Below are positions 24,512-36,864 of a DNA stretch of 64,000 nt, one piece after another. The DNA is taken from assembly GCA_002794775.1 (NCBI GenBank), contig NBAY01000019.1:1-64000 (forward strand). Reading direction: 5' to 3'. The position numbers and the translations under genes were made by a program. Position 1 is the first letter of the stretch; the number at the start of each line of letters is the position of its first letter. The notes below the pieces were generated by a model. That model did not search any database. It was not told the DNA's origin and saw only the letters and a list, made by a program, of their open reading frames with translations. This DNA comes from Porodaedalea pini (lineage: Eukaryota > Basidiomycota > Agaricomycetes > Hymenochaetales > Hymenochaetaceae).

Positions 24512-25565
24512 ACGAGCTTGCATATCGCAGGCCGAAAATAAAATCAGCACATCAGCGCAAACCCGCGCAATCTCAACTGGGAGGACGGTTTCTCCTTCTC
24601 TTCTTCTTCTCGTGTCATTTTTCCTCTCTCAAACGACTTCCGGCTTTTCAAATCTCCAAGTTCGAAACAAATACAAGACGTAGCCAAGTTCGGGCACTCC
24701 TACTTGTAGAAGATGAAGTGAGACCCCTCGCATGGGCTCGTTGTCGGCGGCGTGGGATGTACCTCACACATCAAAACCGCTCAGAAGTTGAATCTGCTTG
24801 AGAGCAGTGCGGGTGCGGGTGCTGTACAAGGAGATGGAGAGGACAGGGTAGCTGCGGTTGCGTGGAAGCAGAATAAGGAGTATGAGATGCTGTTGAGGAG
24901 GTTGAATGCGGGTGTACTGAGGAGGGGGGATGTGGGAGGCAAGAAGAAGAGGAAAGGAGGGTTCGAGACGGAAGTGGGTACGTCTACCCTCATTTCCCTA
25001 AATATCACAAATCTAGTCTCTCCGTCCAGCTGTCGCGCACGCTTTCTGCATTCCGAACAGCTCGCCTCGCGTTCCTCGACCGTCGTCGCCGAGATACTTG
25101 GGATCGGTTTCGCCACGCCTTCCTCAGATCCTTCTTCGCTTTCCAGCTCGAGTTCCGCCACACCCTTCCCACTCGTCTCCGGCACTGCCTCCCCTATTCG
25201 GAGCATGTGACTGCGACTATACCTGGAACGGATCAGGAGCTGAGGACGGTGCGCACGAGCGTCGGGAAGTACTTCATGGAGAAGCTCGCGAAGCCCGGTG
25301 CTGCCTCATCCTTGTCCCTCGTTTGCACAAGCTTCTGGCACGCCTTTTGTGGATGCCGACGTGGCGGGAGTTTCATCCGCTGCTGGTGCAGAAGCGTCAC
25401 GCGCTTGACTAGGTTCGAAAAGCATACGCGCTACGCGGGGGCCTTGGAATCGGGGCCAGGGCCGGGTCAAGCATAACATTTGGTAGCTTAAGGGGGGGTG
25501 GGTTATGGCTTCCAGCGCGGTGTCTTCGAGTGCTGCAACGGAATCTGATGTCTACGGAGTCGGCT
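24512..25565 (+). pseudogene. PXR1/PINX1-like G-patch pseudogene, unit A
   Basis: Homologous along its length to the intact gene at 30488-32063, including both introns, so it arose by DNA duplication and not retroposition. Lesions: the start codon is lost (the region reads GCATATCGCAGGCCG where the intact copy has ATGGGTCTCGCAGGCCG); the G-patch exon has two in-frame stops (TACTTGTAG and AAGTGA near 24707-24722); the Lys-rich segment is largely deleted; later parts are frameshifted and truncated. Recognisable remains include TSHIKTAQKLNLLES, EYEMLLRRLNAGVL and RTSVGKYFMEKLA. Confidence 0.82.
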
Positions 25566-26416
25566 GGGTTGCACCTGCATAGACAACTCTGCTTGCTAAT
25601 GCAGCATTCACCGCCTTAGTATACCCAGCTATATCTCACGATTATTCGTACTCGGACAGAAGGAAATAAATGGATTCACAGCAGCTCGAGACGTTCACAT
25701 TCCATTTATGTTCGTGCTTCACAATTGTCTCAGACTCAGCCGTTCCAGGCGGCGATGCGGCAACCTCTTTGAAGTGCGAGCTCGCGGAAGGCTTGAATCT
25801 GCAGAAAGTGAATGAAATCTGTTCGAAGTCACCCTCGGAAGAAACAGCCGCTTAGATGATGGTCGCACATGATAACGTTCTAGGCAGATAATCCCATGGA
25901 GTGAATATGGTACGAGAGGATCGGACGCGGAGAGGAGAGAATTCAAAGGTACGCATATTGGCATTTCCCTTCCCCTTGTGCCGATACTTTACTTAACATT
26001 CTTCAATCTTGTACGAGGAGATTCTCCCTTCTCAATCGGACGGCCGTTTGCTTAGCTCTAATTGAGAGCAAGATTGTGAAACACGGGGAAGCCCCTCATG
26101 AGCTATCGAGAAGTGTACGAACAGTTCTCTGATGATTTTGGATATTGAATGATCTCTTACACATTTCCTTTCAGCGCACGCGTTTTTCAAAGGCATTTCG
26201 GCCTCAAGGACCTCCGCATTAGAGGGATGCTGTAGAAGCCTTTGTTTTCGGGTGTCTGGCCGGTTCTACGATCAAGTACTTCTGCGCGATGTAGCGGCGT
26301 TCAGGACATCCTTCGATGCTTCTCCGCAAGCACTGCGACGGTAGCATGCTCCATTTTCCACTGCTTATCTGCGCAAGAATGATTGTACGTCTCCTGTGTC
26401 TGTCCTTCCTACCACC
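25566..26416. other. Upstream region of MFS copy 3, duplicated
   Basis: About 25590-26416 is homologous to 8290-9105 upstream of MFS copy 1. No open gene is seen. The junction with the PXR1-like pseudogene near 25565-25590 marks an end of a duplicated segment. Confidence 0.6.
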
Positions 26417-29110
26417 ATGGATGCACAACTCGACCCTGACAAGTCTGTTACGGAGCAGACCATTCGCGAAGTCTATGGCATCCCGGACGATCCTTGCAAT
26501 TTGCACACTTTCGATGGCAAAGTCGATGAACCCTCGGGCACGGCTGACTTTGTATCCTCGAAAGAGCGTGCTACCGCAGAGAGACGATTCTTGCGCAAGC
26601 TGGACATGCGACTCATGCCGATCATCGTTCTTATTTTCATCATGAACGGCGTTGACGTAAGCCTATGAGTTCCCTTGAGCTCACCGACGCTCATTCGTGT
26701 GTAGAGAACTGCTGTTACAACAGCACGTCTGAAGGGCCTTGAACGTGACATAGGCCTATCAGGTGTGACTCCTGGTATGGTGGCTGTCGATGAAAACCAC
26801 TGAATGGCGAACGTCGGTTCAGATATACAGTACGATACTGTCGTCGCCATTCTGTATACGTCGTACTGCACTGCTCAAATTCCGTCCAATGTGGTGAGTG
26901 GATCATTTTGTCATGCATAAGACAGATCTGACCGTTTGACTGAACAGATCTTGAACCAATTTGCGAGGTGCGCAGGCGAAATGAAGGTGTAAAGCTAGAT
27001 GAATGGCGTCCTCATTAGCTATAATCCCTAATCCGCAGACCGTCACTGTATATCGGACTATGTGTCATGGCATGGGGTCTGACGAGCGCAATGACTGGCG
27101 TAAGTATTTTCAACTAACTTCCAAGAGTCGAACTCTGTATGCCTTGGATTGACGAATTGAACAGATCACGCACAATTATGCTGGGATTCTCGCCTGCCGG
27201 GTATTCATTGGCCTTCCTGAAGTGCGTACGTATCAATGGAAAGACTACACAGCTAAAGTCCTGGTTGTCGCTCCTTTGACAGGCTTCGTTTTATCCAGGC
27301 ACGATCTTTCTTCTTTCGCGATGGTATACCCGGAAGGTACGTGGTACCCACCGTTATTAACGAACTGTCTCTCGAATGCTGAGTTCTCTGTATGTTTTCT
27401 TATTGTAGGAGCTGGCATTCCGAACTTCAATCTTAGTTTCTGGCATGATGTGCTCAAATGCGTTTGGGAGTGTGAGTAGCTAGTTGGGCTTATTTGGTGT
27501 CAACAGGGTTCTTAAGGCGGGGGCTATTATTATAGCTAATGGCGGCTGGGATCCTTTCGAATATGGAAGGGAAGCGGGGGATCAGAGGCTGGAGATGGTA
27601 GGCGTGCCGTGCTCTTTACGTTTTCGTTGAAGTACTTACTGTTGATGGAGGCTGTTCTTCATTGAGGTCCGTTCTTCACTCCTTTCCACTCGCTATTTTG
27701 TTAAATAATGTGTTGTTCTCTCCAGGGTGCCATTACTATTACTATTGGGATTTTGTCGCTGTGAGTAACCCGAAGGAACTTCCTAACGAGTTGCAGTCGT
27801 TAACCTCGGTCCACAGATGGTCTCTTCCGGACCTTGTGGGTGCTTTCTCCTCCAATGATTGTGACCTATCTTAGTAGTTTAAAAGCCGAGCAACACACGT
27901 TGGATAACACCCGCTGAACGGCGATTAGCTCAGGCGCGTGTCTCTGAAGATGCAGGTGAAGCAGATGAGGACGTTGCTCAAGATTCGTGAGTGACGATAA
28001 TATTTTATTGAAATGTTGTTATGCTAGGCTCACGTTGCTGCACGATTCCTTTAGAATGTGGACAGGCCTGAAGATGGCGATAATGGACGTCAAAGTTCTT
28101 ATTTTTTCCGTTATGGAGCTGAGTCGGAATCTGGGACTTTCATCTGTTTCTTTCTTCCCAACGTGAGTTGTGCGCTTCAATAAGCTTCAAGACGAAAGTC
28201 ACAATCACGGCATTTGCAGCTTGGCGTCAACGCTCGGGTATAATACTACAATTACTTTACTTCTGGTTGCGTAAGTCGAGTCTATTCACCTCGCGCATGG
28301 CGTTGAACCTTTAATACTTGACTAGACCACCATGGATCTGGACTACCATTGTTTGTTGTCTCAACGCGTTACATGCTGGTACGCGTCTTGGATGCGGGTT
28401 CGCCAGCATCATCTGAATCTTACACAGATCGAACTGGAGAACGGTTCTTCCATATCTGTTATTTATGGTGCGGCGCGATCGTGGGCTACATCATTGCACT
28501 CTCCACGTTTTCCATTGGCGGTCGTTACTTTGCCTTATTTCTTATGGCGAGTGGTCACGCAAGTAAGTCAATTTGGGTGTAGATTTTAGAGCGTCCTCGA
28601 TCATTATCGACAATTTTGCACCAGGCGCTGCTATCACCATCGTATGGGTCTCAAATACTATTCCGCGACCACCTGCAAAGCGTGCTGCCGCTATCGGTAT
28701 GGTCAACGGGATCGGTAACGTAGGAACCCTGTACGTAGATATCGCGAATGTCTGTGGACGTAACGGAAGACTGAATAATATCAAAGGATCGGCTCATACG
28801 TTTGGAAGGCAGAATGGGGCCCTCAGTACCATCAATCGATGGAGATATGCATCGCAGCACTTGTGCTAAGCTCATTCCTCGCATTTGGTGAGCTCGTTTG
28901 AAACTTGTGATAAAGCTATTATGGCTGAGGAAATGGGATCGTTCAGTAATGCGTTGCATGGTGAAACGCATGAACAAGAAGCTCGACGAAGATGAATTAG
29001 GGGCGCTTAAAGACGCGAATCGCGAGCGTGTCGAAAATGCCAGTCGGTTAGAAGGAATCACGCTGGAAGAAGCGATGGAGAGAAAGAAAGGATTTAGGTA
29101 CCTTTATTGA
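26417..29110 (+). CDS. MFS transporter, Dal5/allantoate permease-like, copy 3
   Basis: Third member of the local transporter family, 20 exons, all GT-AG. It starts MDAQLDPDKSVTEQTIREVY. Conserved blocks follow in order: RKLDMRLMPIIVLIFIMNGV, IQYDTVVAILYTSYCTAQ, PSLYIGLCVMAWGLTSAMTG, ASFYPGTIFLLSRWYTRK, IRGWRWLFFIEGAITITIG, TRWITPAERRLAQARVS, FSIGGRYFALFLMASGHAG, VSNTIPRPPAKRAA, and the C-terminus EAMERKKGFRYLY ending at 29110. No internal stop was seen after splicing. It is much closer to copy 1 than to copy 2 in both coding and upstream sequence, while its downstream region is shared with copy 2. This mosaic relation implies more than one duplication event or later gene conversion. Confidence 0.88.
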
Positions 29111-29927
29111 GTAGGGGAGTGGTTAATTTGGTACTTTCTAGTGTGAGACTTGAGCAAGGCAAAGGCGTAGTTATGTAGTTATGTAGTTATGTGTATGAAT
29201 TGGATCCGAGTCCTCTCAATGATATTATTTCTCTGAAGATAAAAAAAAAGTAGGTTTTGAGCTTTGACTTAAAACTCATAAAAGCAACGCGTCACAGTAA
29301 TGTGATCTACATGTATAGGTAAGCGGGACTCCCGGGAGTGCGGGTATATCATATAATTGGTATCCCCTCCTACCATTCCAACGCGTACGGAGATACCAAA
29401 CTCGAGCAATGCACAGATAGGAGGAGAAATCGGGACATAAAGTGTAACATTGTTGTCGCTGGACTCAGCGTGTACCTTGAAAGACACTTCAAAGTCGTTA
29501 AAACGCCAGTGGCTGTAAACAATTCAAGGTGAATCATGCTGTATTGTCAGCACAGTCTGGTTGATGATTGCCGTGCAGTTTGGATAAGTCTGTATTCTTG
29601 TCGATATGTTCAGTATCATGGCGCATCCTTGAATAAGAACTTGAAATGTTCGATTCTTCTTTTCCAAGAGAAAGTGCAGAAACGTAGATGTGTGGTGTGC
29701 TTTGTGAAATCGGAAATATAAAGATACTGGCTAGCCTGTAGACATCCCATAAGATCAGAGAGGGTTGAAAATCGAGAAGTGGGTTACATTTGGATAAGAA
29801 AGAACAAAATGCATTGATTGCAGTCCATAGGATGGCATCGAGAAGTGCTCAACCATCAAGACGATCAAAGGTTTTGATCAGACTGAGGACCTCGAACCAG
29901 TACATCGATGACCTTCACCTTACCATC
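29111..29927. other. Intergenic, contains about 0.55 kb absent from unit A
   Basis: In unit A only about 120 bp lie between the transporter stop and the start of shared spacer sequence. Here roughly 29235-29800 is extra. It holds a short minus-strand frame (TLYVPISPPICALLEFGISV, 29269-29487) of unknown identity. No terminal repeats were recognised, so it may be an insertion here or a deletion in unit A. Confidence 0.4.
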
Positions 29928-30140
29928 CTATCCCCAGCCCTCGGGAATCGGCTCTGTTACCGCCTCTCGCATCATATTATTGATGTAAATATGTACACCA
30001 CGTCGACTCTCCACCGAAGTGCGTACGAGCTTCATTTCGAGGATGTGTTGTTGAGGACGACAAAGCGTGCACGAAATCGTCTTCTGGTCGACTCGTGATA
30101 AGGAACCGAAGCTTCGAAGGAAACTTCGACGACTCATTTC
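29928..30140 (-). pseudogene. NACHT NTPase relic, unit B
   Basis: Duplicate of the relic at 23894-24112. Minus-strand pieces LRFLITSRPEDDFVHALSS and QHILEMKLVRTSVESRRGVH are in different frames because of a small indel in the CAACAACA run. It ends at the same relative stop. It lies about 350 bp upstream of the PXR1-like gene on the opposite strand. Confidence 0.55.
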
Positions 30141-30487
30141 TGAAGCTCGTCTACCAAGTCGGAATCGGAGTCAAAAGAGCAAATACAACTAGTCTGCATT
30201 TAAGATTTCGTCTGTTTCGAGCCAGGCTACAGTGGATCATCTGCGGTGTGAGTCGTGGGATGGTGACGGGTCCCTTGGATTGAACGGGGAGCAAATGCAG
30301 TGCCCGCAAATTTTAGAAAGAAAAAAAGAAAGAAAATCTCATTTTGAGTTTTTATGTACTAAGTGGACATCAATGGCTGTGCTTAGATCTGCGTGCACAG
30401 GAGCTTTTTCTTATACTTAACTTACTTCCACCTCGTCTCTTCCCCGCTCTTTCCTGATCTTGTCCCCACCGTCGAGAAAGAGAGCCC

Positions 30488-32063
30488 ATGGGTCTCGCAG
30501 GCCGAAAAGAAAAGCAGCGCATTGGCGCAGATCCGCGCAACCTGAGCTGGGCGGACGGTATGTTTCCCTTTTTTCTCTTTCTCTTCCTCTCGTCTTTCTC
30601 AAACTCTCGACTTTCTCCTTCTTAAAAACAATACGTATATAAGACGCAGCCAAATTTGGGCACTCCTACCTATCAAAAATGGGATGGGACCCCTCGCAGG
30701 GGCTCGGTGTCGGTGGGGACGGACGTACCTCGCATATCAAAGTCGCACAAAAGTTGAATTTGCTTGGGATCGGTGCGGGTGCGGCGCAGGGAAAGGGAGG
30801 GGAGGGGATGGATGCGGTTGCGTGGAAGCAGAATAGGGAGTATGAGATGCTGTTGAGGAGGTTGAATGCGGGTGTGCTGGAAGAGGGTGAGGGGGAAGTG
30901 GATGGGGAAAAGGAGAAGTGGAAGGATATGGAAGGCAAAAAGAAGAGGAAAAGAGGGGTCGAGACGGAAGTGGGCGCTGAGGACGACGAGGAGAGGAGGA
31001 AAAGGAATGACAAAAAGGACAAAAAGAAGAAAGAGAAGGAGAAAAAAGCAACATCCGAGAAAGGAGAGACGGAGTCATCGACCGTCCCACCCCCTCCAAT
31101 CATCCAAGCACCGACACCGACACCACGACCCATGGCGTACGTCTATCTTCATTTCCCTCAAACCTCACAAATCTTATTTTTTTTCCACCCAGCCACCGCG
31201 CGCGCTTCCTGCGCTCCAAACAGCTCGCCTCACGCTCCTCGACTGCCGTCGCCGAGATACTCGGGATCGCCGGGTCCACCACGCCGTCTTCATCTTCGGA
31301 TCCTTCCTCCTCTTCGTACCCCGCCTCGCTTTCCGGCTCGAGTGCCGCCACACCCTTCCCACCCGCCTCGGGGAGCGTGACACCGGTGCCCGTGCCTGAA
31401 ACGGACCAGGAGTTGAGGACGGCACACACGAGCGTCGGGGAGTATTTTAAGGAGAAGCTCGCCGCGCGCGCGTTGGCGCTTGCCAAGTCCAGTGCTGTTT
31501 CTCCCTCTCCTTCTCTCTTATCTTCATCTGATAACTGTACGCCTACGACCTCGACTGCTGTGGGCTCGGGCGTGGCGGGCGTTTCAAAAGCTGACGCTGA
31601 CGCGGAAGCGCCACGCGCTGGACTCGGCTCGAAAAGCATACACTCTATAAGAGACGACGCGCCACGCGGAGGCCCCGGAATCGGGGCTGGGGCCGAGTAC
31701 GAGCGAGGTATGAAATTCGGGAGCTTGATGGGGGGTTTGGCTTCCAGCGTGGCGTCTTCGAGTGTGTTGCCTTCTGTTGCGACATCTTTAGAGGAAGCTG
31801 TGTCTGACGACCGGCGGAAATCGAGGAAGGAAAAGAAAGGAACGAAGGAGAAGAAAGAGAAGAAGGAAAGGCGGAAGGGGGAAGAGTGCGAAGTGAAGGA
31901 AGATGCGCCGAAGTTTCCAACTGGCATGGTCGATGCTGAGGTTGACGACACGAACACTACTGCGAAGGAAGAGAGACGGAGAGAGAAAGCAGAGCGGAAG
32001 GAGAAAAGGAGGGAGAAGAAGGAAAAGGAGGAGAAACGGTGCAAGGAGGACGATTCGTCGTGA
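30488..32063 (+). CDS. PXR1: G-patch protein, PXR1/PINX1 (Gno1) homologue, 3 exons
   Basis: Nucleolar G-patch protein. Family members activate the DEAH helicase Prp43 in rRNA/snoRNA processing, and the animal homologue PinX1 also restrains telomerase. Exons 30488-30557, 30644-31136 and 31193-32063 give 1,434 nt, 477 residues. The N-terminus MGLAGRKEKQRIGADPRNLS is the family signature, and the G-patch core follows (FGHSYLSKMGWDPSQGLG, then TSHIKVAQKLNLLG). A long Lys/Glu-rich tract (KKDKKKKEKEKKA) and a second one near the C-terminus (ERREKAERKEKRREKKEKEE) are typical nucleolar-localisation regions. HRARFLRSKQLASRSSTAVA and SVGEYFKEKLAARALA in exon 3 are also well conserved in fungi. The gene appears intact; its duplicate in unit A is dead. 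Confidence 0.9.
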
Positions 32064-32578
32064 TTTATTTTTGTGTTCTCCGCTTTCTCGCTTTTCTTAA
32101 ACCTTGTCTTTTCCCGCAATTAGATGTCATTCTGTGGATCTACCAGGACGGTTTGCCTCTATGCGAGGATCGCATCGCCCGGACGCATTACAAGATGAGA
32201 ATTGAGTCAGAGTCGGAGTACATGCCTCTGGACATGTTGCATCCGAAAACAGATCATGACGGAAGCAAAACGCACGCTAAACACTGTTGGATTGAAATTA
32301 TGCTTAGTGGTATGTAAAGCCGGGACTAGCGCTCAAGTGAGTTGACGCTCGCAGCTCTCTGCTAAACACACTTAAACATGTACGGTATTAGCATTAATAT
32401 TGGTAATGCCGAGCGGGCGACGACGGAAACTCCTCGCTCTCGTTCTAAAACCTTAATCAGGCATCTGCGCGCGACGCCGGCGTGTAGCTGGGCAGCTTCT
32501 TAATATAAAGCCCTCACGACCCACGCTAATGCTCATGCACGCCCACGTCTCCCACTGGCACACCCAGTGGCCTCTTCG
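32064..32578. other. Intergenic, promoter of the TRK pseudogene copy
   Basis: No gene supported. The final 80 bp share AATATAAAGCCCTCACGA and ATGCTCATGCAC with the upstream region of the intact TRK gene (AACATAAAGCCCTCACGA at about 40079), a likely TATA/core-promoter block duplicated with the gene. Confidence 0.5.
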
Positions 32579-35037
32579 ATGGCGACTCGGATGGCCGATC
32601 TCTGGCCCAAGCCCAAGCTCTGGTGGTCCAAAATCGAGAACAACCTCAATTTCTTCCGTGTCCACGTCCTCTTCTTGTGCGTAAAAGATCTCTTGCAGAT
32701 GCACTTCGAACAGTCCTGATATTGCGTTTCATTTTACAGCACATTCACGCCCCTCGTTTTCTCTGCGATATTCTACGCGGCCAATGGCGAGAACCACGTT
32801 CCGTACATAGACGCGCTCTTCAGCTGCTTCAGCGCCGGCGTCGTCTGCGGGCTCCTCACCATTGACCTCAGTGCCCTCACGGGCTTTCAGCAGGCCATCC
32901 TCTTTGTGCAGGCTGCTATAGGCAATCCGGTATGTCTTTTTGCACCATGCACCAGATCCATCTGGCCGACTTACTTGTGCGAATGAACGTGGTCGTGTCG
33001 TGGGTAATGGTCTACATCAGAAGGTGCGTTCACGTTCAACCTTCCCACCCGTAGCCCTGCGCTGATAAGAAAGTGCATATCAGACGGTACTTAATAAAAA
33101 ACTGGAGTACATCGTCGAGGCGGAGATTGAGAAGCGTAAGGCGCTCGCAGAGCAAAGAGCCCTCGAAGGAGATGGAAGTGGGGGAGAAAGGTTGTTGAGA
33201 CGGTTGACGCGTGCGTTTACGACTCACCGGACAGCGCAGGGTGGCGAGAGGAATGGGGCTGCAAACGGGGATGGGGACGGGGGAGGCGAGGACGAGAAGA
33301 AGCGACCCGCTTTTCGCGCACGAGACACAGCTGGCGCCGTCCGCCCTGACGCGATACGGCGGACATCCGACGCGCCGAGACGCTGTCGATCCCAATGGGT
33401 GGATCACGGATCCAGCTCCGGCGCCGGCTCCGGGTCTGAAGAGCTCAGGTGCAGCCGTCGAGTGGCCCTCGCAGGCAAGCACTCTACGGAACGATGGAAA
33501 CCCTGCGGCATCCGGTATCCCTCTTGAGAAGACGCAGACGGTGGGCTTCCAGATACGCGAACAGGAGCGCGTGACCGAAGGGCGTGCATCTGCGTCCCTC
33601 GCCGGTGCCGGAGCCGATGGCTACTTCGGACTGAGAGTCGAGAGCCCTGACGCATCGAGCAGCTATCGACCATCCATGGATATCATCCACGACGACCGAA
33701 GTACGTTTCATGTCTTTCCTTCTCTCCCTTCCGTTCCTTCCTTTATTCCCAAAGCTGTTCTCTAATGGTTTATGTTTTAACAGCATACATACCTCCAGGC
33801 GGCGCCCCGCTCCGCCGACGTAGTACCGTCTGGACACAGCGAACGCAGCGAAACGACCGTGATGGCACCACCACCACTAAAGGGCAGCAATCGACGCCGA
33901 CGGCGAAGAACAGGGAATACGGCGGCTTTCCGTACCCAACAACTCTCCTTTATCACCTCCGCAAGATCTTCCCGAGCGTGCGCCGCGGTTTCGAGCACAC
34001 AGCAACGCTCCTGCCGACGCGCACGCGCACTACGACGTCGAATGCACATTCTCCGTGGTCGTGGTCATGGTCAAAGGCGGAGAAAGAGGGCGGGGACGGG
34101 CATGAGGGGAAGATGAGTCCCGTGAAGTACTTCTCCGACTCGTTCAATGCGTTTATTGGACGGAACTCCAAGCTCTACTCGCTCACAGAGGAGAATCTCG
34201 AGGAACTCGGCGGCGTGGAGTATAGGGCGTTGAATGCACTCCTTCGGATACTCGCAGCCGTACGTCCCCTCTTCTTTTCGCGGTTCGCAATTCCATACTC
34301 ATACATTATCCTCTCCTCTTGCCACACACACAACAGTACCACTTCCTAGTGCAACTCCTCTCCTTCACGATCATCGCACCCTACATGTCCATTATGCGCT
34401 GGTCCCCCGATTTCGCGCCGCCGAACCTGCACCGGCACGTGCCCCCGGTGTGATACTCGGCGTTCCAGGTCGTGTCGGCCTTCACGACGGCGGGCATGTC
34501 GCTCGTGGATCAGTCGATGGTCCCGTTCCAGGAGGCGTACCCCTTGATTTTCGTGTGCTTGTTTTTGATTTTGGCGGGGAATCTGGCGTTTGTGAGTGTG
34601 CTTTTTCTGTTTGATTTGTTAGTACATTCGGGACGGTGAGACTGATTGATGGGTGAAAACAAACTTAGCCTATCTTGTGAGTTCGTTTTGGCACAGTACA
34701 ATCACTGAGTGAACTGAGTATGTTCTCATGCGGACGCCCAGCCTTCGACTCTTCATGTGGGTTCTCCTTTTCCTTGAAATTCATAGAGAAATATTGAATT
34801 AGACTGTTTCAGTTGGTCCATTATGAAGCTCGTGCCGAACACGCGCCTCAACGAAACATTGCACTTCCTACTCGACCACCCGCGCCGATGCTACATCTAT
34901 CTCTTCCCATCACAGCAAACGTGGCTCCTCCTGGGTGTTGTCCTCTTGCTTAAGTGCGTGGTATTTCTCCTTTTTTCCCAAGATCGCAACATATTCAGCA
35001 CGCTTACGTCTGTTTCATCCAAACTTGAAGTGGTATA

Positions 35038-35718
35038 CAGTCGAACCTGTGTATAAGCATTGGCCTCGGTGGACATGTCGGCCAATGCTTATACACAGGA
35101 ATGCTTGTCCGCGTTATTGCGTAATAAACAAATAAAGTTATTTCCATTTATGTAATGCTGTCTCACACAATCCAATGTCAAGACCCACGCATGCAGGTGA
35201 AGACATTTACATTACTTTCAGCTGTTAAATAGTTGCAAGGGACACTTTAAGAGAAATAACTATGAATATTAGCATTTAGACCTTTGTTGATTTCCTTCTG
35301 GAGCTCCTGCTGCAGCTTTGGACCTTCGGTAACAGCTTGTGTGTCTGACTGAACTCTGCACTGGTCCGGCTTTTGAAAAAGCACATTAGCTGCAAGAGTG
35401 CATGGCAAGTGAGGGTATCTGAGGTGCTTTTTTTTTTTTGCCTTATCTATCTACTTTCTGCAGGCCACAAAAATCATTGCTTGCCAAGCTGCATACCATC
35501 ACAAGAGCATCCATATGGGGGTATATATGGTCACATGATGACCTCTAGATAAGCATTTTCGGTTTAAATTTTTGTTCAAATCTTAATGTCAAATGCTTGT
35601 GGGGATAATGCTTATAGGACCCTGAATTCTCTGCCTACCGAGTTCGGTGGATCAAAAATTCAATGCTTATGTACAGGTAATGCTTATGCACCAGTATGCT
35701 TATACACAGGTTCGACTG
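35038..35718. mobile_element. Pogo/Tc1-mariner-like MITE, 681 bp
   Basis: Perfect terminal inverted repeats, CAGTCGAACCTGTGTATAAG at the left and its complement at the right, flanked by TA on both sides (35036-35037 and 35719-35720). The intact TRK paralogue lacks it, which defines the insertion exactly. The left end forms a further hairpin with a perfect 20-bp stem (CCTGTGTATAAGCATTGGCC against its complement). ATGCTTAT-type motifs recur near the right end. No coding capacity was seen. Confidence 0.9.
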
Positions 35719-36015
35719 TAGATTGGTTCTTCTTCCTGATCCTGAACATCGGCGAGTTGACATTCGAGGCCATCCCGCTTGGTGTGCGCTTTGCGATTGG
35801 GGTGCTGCAGGCGACGTCTGTGAGGGCGGCGGGGTTCGCAACTACATCGCTGTCGAGCCTCGCGCCTGCTCTGCAGTAAGTGAACCTCTCAGTACCAATT
35901 ACGAAGATTGAGAGACTGACTGGATGTTTGTGCTGCTTAGGGTGCTGTTTGTGATCGTGATGTATCTTGGCGTTTGTGAGTCAACTTTCCTCCTCTTTCC
36001 TGTCCAAGTTTCTTA

Positions 36016-36864
36016 CAGCCATTTTCATAAGTCCTGCGACACGTGCATGTCACGTGAAGTGAGCCGCGTCAGAGCCAAAATGTCGAAAAATTAGGGTAAA
36101 TGTTGATTTTCTCTGTAAATTCTGCACAGTACCTGCTTGTTAAGTACTCAAAAAAAAGGCACGGTTCTCAGGAGCAGAAATATGTAAAATATGGAGCAAT
36201 ACATTGATTGTGTAGGTGGGTAGAGATCAAACAAGTGCAGCCAGTCTGTTCTCTCATACATTTCCACTGACATTCAAAAATTATGGCTCCCCTAAATCTA
36301 CCTATAAAATTCTTTCCTGTGTCTGTAAATTAAGTATATGATTATACCAACAGCTCCTGCAAGTTTGAAGCCAATCCATTCAGTATTCATGGTGCAGCAG
36401 CAAGATTTGTGTTCCACTTCAAGCTCTTTCCACCCTCCTTTTCTTACAACAGGTCTTGCAGAGTAGAACACAAATCTTGCTGCTGCACCATGAATACTGA
36501 ATGGATTGGCTTCAAACTTGCAGGAGCTGTTGGTATAATCATATACTTAATTTACAGACACAGGAAAGAATTTTATAGGTAGATTTAGGGGAGCCATAAT
36601 TTTTGAATGTCAGTGGAAATGTATGAGAGAACAGACTGGCTGCACTTGTTTGATCTCTACCCACCTACACAATCAATTTATTGCTCCATATTTTACATAT
36701 TTCTGCTCCTGAGAACCGTGCCTTTTTTTTGAGTACTTAACAAGCAGGTACTGTGCAGAATTTACAGAGAAAATCAACATTTACTCTAATTTTTCGACAT
36801 TTTGGCTCTGACGCGGCTCACTTCACGTGACATGCACGTGTCGCAGGACTTATGAAAATGGCTG
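36016..36864. mobile_element. Foldback element, 849 bp, 399-bp arms
   Basis: Left arm 36016-36414 and right arm 36466-36864 are near-perfect reverse complements (two mismatches noticed), separated by a 51-bp spacer. Termini are CAGCCATTTTCATAAGTCC, flanked by TA (36014-36015 and 36865-36866). Absent from the intact TRK paralogue at the equivalent intron position. Non-coding. Transcripts crossing it would fold into a long hairpin. Confidence 0.92.

Noticed and set aside
31100..32119. 339-codon minus-strand frame opposite PXR1
   Set aside because: Ser/Phe-rich antisense image of the Lys/Glu-rich third exon; the sense frame splices into a well-recognised G-patch protein.
32943..32996. Missing acceptor in the TRK copy as the single fatal lesion
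   Set aside because: An AG 33 nt upstream keeps the frame and would add 11 residues; the TGA at 34451 and the frameshifts are the stronger evidence of death.
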